23,771 nt of DNA, taken from positions 176,318 to 200,088 of the forward strand of contig WELB01000034.1 of assembly GCA_009602725.1 (NCBI GenBank). The letters are read 5' to 3'. The notes beneath the pieces were generated by a model that was given only the letters and a program-made list of their open reading frames with translations, searched no databases and had not been told where the DNA came from. How positions within the stretch are numbered: the first letter of the stretch is position 1; each line of letters begins with the position of its first letter. The stretch is from Spirogloea muscicola (Eukaryota; Streptophyta; Zygnematophyceae; Spirogloeales; Spirogloeaceae). This document shows, piece by piece, positions 19,201 through 23,771 of the stretch. The position numbers and the translations under genes were made by a program.

Positions 19201-22200
19201 GAAGAGAGGTCTGTGAAAGAGCATACCTTCACCTGCCCTGTTGGTGGGGAGGAGGGGTCGGCTATGAGCTTCACGTCTGCGAGGACTGGATCAAAGGACA
19301 TAGCTTCGACCAGCAAGGGCCTGCTGACCTCCTGCCCGTGAGGGCCAGTGGTCAGTGCCACCGCATTTGGAAATGAGAACCCGTCAATGTGGTACTCTTC
19401 CACCCAGTGTCTGAGGCTATCTACAATCTGCAGAAACACACGAGCAAGGGCCTGGCAAGTCAAAACGTGAACAACAGCTGTGACAGTGGCACAAGCCACA
19501 AATCTCCATCATCAACAATGACCTGGCTGCCTAGTATGAATGTAGACTCTGGCCTTGCTCATAATGTGTTCTTCCTCAACCTTGCACAACATCCTCCTTC
19601 AGGTCTGTCAAGTGGGCAGGGAATGAGACCATTTTTTGTACAGCTGGGTGATTGCAATTGAATTCGCATCCAGCTCCATATTCTGGCACTGCGAGCCTGC
19701 ACGATGAGCAATGAATGCCTCAATGCAAATTTGGAAGGCAGGTTGTGCAGTGCTCCACATGCTGCACACATTAGTAATAACTTGACAATGAACCATATGA
19801 TGAAGCAGATGCCTTGTCCAGGTGCAAGGGCACGGCATGCATTTTCTAGCTGCATCAAGCGACTGCATGTGCGCTAGTCTCTACAGGAAATGCACACTGC
19901 ACAGCAGTGAACTCACCCTCCGTGCTGGTCAATTATGTAGTATACAGAACTGTCAATGCCACGGAATGAGACTGTTAGTGGGTTCTCGTCACTACGCTCT
20001 GCTGTATGGCTGTAGAGAACGTTCATGAAGACCTGCAAGAAATGAGCACGTTGGGCAGACGGCTATCAGGCAAGGCATGGCCTCAAGGGGACTCACCTTG
20101 ACACATTACACCCTGCAGACCTTTGGGCACAGTAACGAGCTGCTCAAAGTCGTACACATGTTGACAACTTTTCAGCAGTATTGGCATGACATCTAATAAC
20201 CTTTGGTGTCAATAGACAAAGCACTTGCAATCGTTAACTTGCAATTAATGAACAGTACCTCGATGCCATGCTTGTGTAGCTCTTTAACCATGGCTTTTAG
20301 CCAGAAACTTGCAGCCAAGCCACTTCCTTGAGGACCAAAGCTCGGATCTGGAGCAAAGAAGCTGCAAGTCAAATAGGCCTCACAATGTCAGTGACTGCAA
20401 GAAGTGTGGAGCTGCCAGACAAGATTGCTCATTGCACGCCAGGTGAACATAGAAGTTGCGTAGTAGTCATTGGCACTGCACTCTACAAGGCAGCACGCAC
20501 CTTATGGGAAAATTGAAACCTTGGTTTTCATCAAAAGCTGCTATGGGCTGCAGAAGGACTGCATTGACACCTGCAAGCTTGCAGATGGAATTGCATAAGA
20601 GGACAGAGTAATGGTCAAGCACATGCACGTAGGCTATACGAGAAGAAGCTTCACATGGAAACAGAGGGCATTTGCAACCTTCGTACTCTCAACTGCTCTA
20701 TAAAAGAAGGAAGACATGATGGCTGCACACAAGCTTGGACCTGACAACATCACCACTACCTAGGTTCAAAAGGTGTTCAATCTTCTCTATGACTCCTGCA
20801 AAGGTTCCTCGAAGCTCCTCATCAACCCGACTCGACTCGTCTATTGTGAAGCCACGCACATTCATGTCATAGACAGAGAGCTTCTGCATTGGTAACCTGC
20901 ATCCAGCACACACAAGAGATCAGTAAGGTGATCCAGGAACATATGAGCAGTGCCCAAGACTGGCATCAAGCTAGGCTGTGCAACTCCTTGCTGACGAAAT
21001 GACGTCGCTTCTCAGCATTTGCTGGCACAGGCCCAACTGCACCTAGGGGGATAGTCATCCTCCCAATCAAAGCTCATGTCTGGCTCGCAGAGGAGACCAA
21101 GGGCAGCAGCTGGTGACGGCAACTCCTCTGCAAAAGTTGGAGATATTGCAGAAATTATCAAATCAGTCTCTCACCATGCACAGGGCTTGTGCCGGTGTCA
21201 TTGTTGGACCTAGGCAACGGACAAATATACAGCTAGGATGACGAGGAGCCATCCATCCCGGATTGTAGCAACAAATATCCTTCATATATTACCTTGGCCT
21301 GGTACATGATTCGCGATTGTGTGAGCATAAGGGTCAAGAAGAACGTGGCGGGAGTGGAAGCGGCTCCCATGCTCCCAGCTTATCTCGCCCTGCAAAATCA
21401 CCATCCTGCTTATGACCTTGGACTGCTATACGGAGAGCATGATTTTGGAGCATCTGTGACAGCAACATTGTGTACTCCAGGAATTGTGCCAGCCAGCATT
21501 GAAGCAACAGACCTTCACTCGATAACCATATCGGGCATAGGAAGACACGTCCCGGAGCTGAATGTGCCACACGTCTGCAGTGCGATGTGCTGCAGGCTCC
21601 AAGTCTATCTCCATCTGCCAGATGCTTCTCTTGTCAATAACTTTGTTAATCAGAAAGACCCACCATCCACAATAGAATGCACGATGGCAAGTAGCACAAT
21701 TGTCTCAGCACAACAATAGCACCAGGGTAACTCGAAGTGCAATCGCATAATAATAAGACGTTGTTGCAATCAGATATGTAATCTTACAGAGGGTTCTGCA
21801 GCGTCTTCAGTGTACAAGCAGAGGACGACACCATCTGCATTGCGAGAGTACAGGGCAAAGTTGACAGGGCCATCTGCCAACCAGGTGCATCCAAGTGGCA
21901 CTGGGCTGCCCTTTTTCATGCCAATTGGCAGACAAAAATTGGACTGCCGCGTGGACCTGGCCAGAATGGAGTGACACACACGTTTGAGTACCTGCAAGCT
22001 ATCTATCTGAAATACGTGGAAGCAAGCACACCAGATTATCCCGCGAGACTGCATAAGCTGTGCAGCCATTCATTTGCGACTTCCTGGAGAAGTAGGACGC
22101 ATGCCAGGTGCAAACCTTAACCAGATCTCCGTATCTCCATCGTCCTTGGCAGGCTGGTAGAGTACAAAGCTTAGACCAAGAGGCTGCATGCCAGCATCAA

Positions 22201-23659
22201 GAGTGATCTGGAGGGTGCGGACACCATCTGCCTCCTCAACCCAAGGGCTTCTCATGGCCTCTACACTGCATTGGGCAGGCAGATAGTCACACGGTGAACT
22301 CCTGCACCAGGACCATGACGGGGTTTGCAAAACAGCTCGTACGTGTACTATGAGCTGCTACTGCAGTGCTATGACATCGCAACTCTGTGGCTGTGTCACT
22401 TAGGGCTCGCGTCCTCACTCATCTTCCAGAAATCGAGTACCGGGAGGAGCTTGGCTGGCCTCTAGCATCACCCATCCTTCCCTGTCAGACCGAAAGAGCC
22501 CCTGCCAAGGTGCACTCATGATATAATTCAAGATGGCTATGGTTGTTGGTAGATCCAGGTGCATATTGAGTGGATAACAGATGCTTGATCTCAAAACAGT
22601 GTGCCCTCTGTCACCTGACCAAGGGTTGCTGAGAGCAATTGGCAGCAGTGAGCAACAGAAGCTGCCAAAGTAATGAGGCCATCGCCTGCTCACCCAATGC
22701 AAGTATAGAGGTCTATCTCTATGGAGCTTCATTTCTGTCATACATGCCTCCAAGTCCACTATAACTTTTCCTGGCAACTCCGCCACCCACGCTGCCACCT
22801 GCTCGCGAACACTGCAGCAGCTCAACAATACATTGTGCCATGCTGCGATAACCCCTGCAGACTGCCTGAGGATCACCAGATACTCATCGTCTCTTTACAG
22901 TCAACACACAAAACAAGCTCACTGCTGGTCATATGATTTAGGATGAAAAGCATCAAGTTGCACCGGTGCTATGAGTTCGTCAGGCAGCTCAGGGGCTCAC
23001 CTGTCCACCACCCTCGACGTGCATAATGTACTTCTCGGAGGCGTCCCGGCGCCCCGGCACCCGCAGGCCAGCCTCGCCGGGGCTGGGGGATGACTCAGCG
23101 GGCGGGCCATCGCTGCTACTCTCGAAAACCGAGCTCCAAACGGCCAGGCCGCCGTCACGGCGATCAGCGTCCGACCCTTGATGCCCCTCCCAGGACGATG
23201 ACGGCGACAACGAGGCCGCCGACAAGGTCGACGACCCGATCGCGCCGGCTGCCTCGTCAGGAACGCGCGGCGGCGGCGGCGCCGAGGAGCTGCTCCGGCG
23301 TGGCTCGATCTCTCGCCCGTCCTGCCCGGCCTGGTCTTGGTGCGCACGAGCTGCGCCTGGCCGTCTCGCCGGTTCCTGGCCGACATCTTTCCTGGAGTCT
23401 CGGCCGGCGCGTAGACACAATCCGGTCTGCCAAAGGAACGGGCAAGGGCCTGCGGAGAGTCAGACCGCGCTGACGAGCGCCGCCAGCAGGCAGGCTGGCC
23501 CGAATGTGCAGCTGCTGCTCCTTGCGGAGCTACGCGGCCGGAAGATGAGCTTAACTAGCGTTCGGACAGCCACGCAAGCGGAGGCAGACGAGAGGAGGAG
23601 CGTCCAGTGACTGCCACTGGTCACGGCCGTCGCCGATTACCTGCGGATGAGCGCCGCAT
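16235..23659 (-). CDS. ISA2: Isoamylase 2 (ISA2), non-catalytic starch-debranching subunit, spliced
   Basis: This is a plastid GH13 isoamylase-family protein that in plants and Chlamydomonas partners ISA1 in the hetero-complex trimming amylopectin during starch synthesis. The spliced model is 984 aa (Arabidopsis ISA2 is about 880). Residues about 1-145 are Arg/Ser/Pro-rich and probably include a plastid transit peptide. An N-terminal isoamylase/CBM48-type region follows (FCLPIGMKKGSPVPLG, VNFALYSRNADGVVLCLY, DVWHIQL, YGYR, HVLLDPYAH). Then comes the barrel: LSVYDMNVRGFT, GVNAVLLQPI, FMNVLYSHTAE, FNCNHPAVQ, YHIDGFSFPNA (587-597), RPLLVEAMSFDPVL, VKLIAD (627-632), FPHWGRWSEWN, GFSLADLVSF, WNSGEEG, GVPVVSMGDEYG and a beta-rich end. 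Catalytic residues are replaced: nucleophile Asp by P595, acid/base Glu by D632, third Asp by Y705. This matches ISA2 and excludes ISA1 and ISA3. The C-terminal 40 or so residues are an Ala/Pro-rich extension. Confidence 0.93.
16235..23659 (-). other. ISA2: Exon structure of ISA2 (25 coding exons)
   Basis: Minus-strand coding exons in transcript order: 23659-23641, 23449-23001, 22798-22694, 22501-22441, 22260-22116, 21956-21788, 21614-21513, 21389-21293, 21127-21043, 20896-20760, 20570-20501, 20361-20259, 20032-19917, 19696-19630, 19427-19227, 19063-18939, 18713-18618, 18404-18387, 18186-18123, 17980-17874, 17702-17594, 17327-17248, 17059-16892, 16758-16678, 16415-16235 (stop TAG). They total 2955 nt, in phase throughout, with GT-AG introns. 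Least certain are exon 1 with the start of exon 2, the acceptor at 22260, and the last exon's acceptor. Confidence 0.8.
18387..18404 (-). other. ISA2: 18-nt microexon of ISA2
   Basis: On the minus strand the sequence is TTGCGCAG, then CTCGGAGTCAGAGATCAG, then GTGAATTG. The exon joins phase 2 to phase 2. It adds SSESEI between LADLVSF and SWNSGEEG, the place where Arabidopsis ISA2 has a short SGPELASEL-like linker. Without it the neighbouring exons still join in frame but the linker is six residues shorter. Confidence 0.75.
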
Positions 23660-23771
23660 CGTGGCGAGGGACCTGCGGCCCTCGGCTGGCAGCTAGCGTG
23701 CCGTGCGGCGAGGCGAGCTCCGCCACACGGCTCCGTCGCCGCCGCCGCCGCCGCGGCGGGCGCCGCGACTG
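23660..23771 (-). promoter_or_regulatory. 5' flank of ISA2 with CGG/GCC triplet run, cut by the window edge
   Basis: This GC-rich flank precedes the proposed ISA2 ATG. It contains a run of GCC triplets ending in GCGGCGGG at about 23735-23760, resembling the run beside the CCT1 start. It is probably 5' UTR or promoter. If the real first exon is different, part of it could be transcribed or coding. Confidence 0.4.

Noticed and set aside
22997-23386. Arg-rich minus-strand frame starting MSARNRRDG as the ISA2 start
   Set aside because: It is not in the frame that leads into the conserved ISA2 sequence at 23001. Using it would need an extra intron that I could not place convincingly. It remains an alternative for the 5' end.
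1-23771. tRNA, rRNA, CRISPR array or prokaryotic operon signals
   Set aside because: None seen. The window is intron-rich nuclear eukaryotic DNA.

Overview
The window is nuclear DNA from a photosynthetic eukaryote of the green lineage. It holds four intron-dense genes: a plant G-box-binding-factor-type bZIP, a chaperonin CCT1, a MAP kinase kinase of the MKK3 type with a C-terminal NTF2 domain, and a starch isoamylase 2 (ISA2). The plant-type domain architectures, many short introns, GC-rich gene starts and small size fit a green alga. A trebouxiophyte relative is my inference; no marker here settles the genus.

Layout. Positions 98-2896 (+) carry the bZIP gene (11 coding exons, 419 aa). Positions 3556-7800 (-) carry CCT1 (17 coding exons, 545 aa), convergent with the bZIP. 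Positions 7801-11710 are a 3.9 kb divergent spacer without a convincing gene. It holds a CGG-type tandem duplication next to the CCT1 start (with one N), a cluster of a short dispersed repeat in both orientations, and a GC-rich block before MKK3. Positions 11711-15384 (+) carry MKK3 (9 coding exons, 530 aa). Positions 15385-16234 are a convergent 3' spacer. Positions 16235-23659 (-) carry ISA2 (25 coding exons, 984 aa, one of them only 18 nt). All four gene models were built by hand. Every exon joins in phase with GT-AG introns and each total length is divisible by three, which supports the models strongly. The extreme 5' exon of ISA2 is the weakest part.

The genes do not form an obvious pathway. 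The bZIP is a DNA-binding regulator, CCT1 is a subunit of the cytosolic folding chamber for actin and tubulin, MKK3 is a signalling kinase, and ISA2 is the non-catalytic partner of the starch-debranching isoamylase complex in plastids. The most notable points are ISA2's loss of all three GH13 catalytic carboxylates, its 18-nt microexon, a tandem duplication beside an MKK3 splice acceptor, and the repeat family between CCT1 and MKK3.
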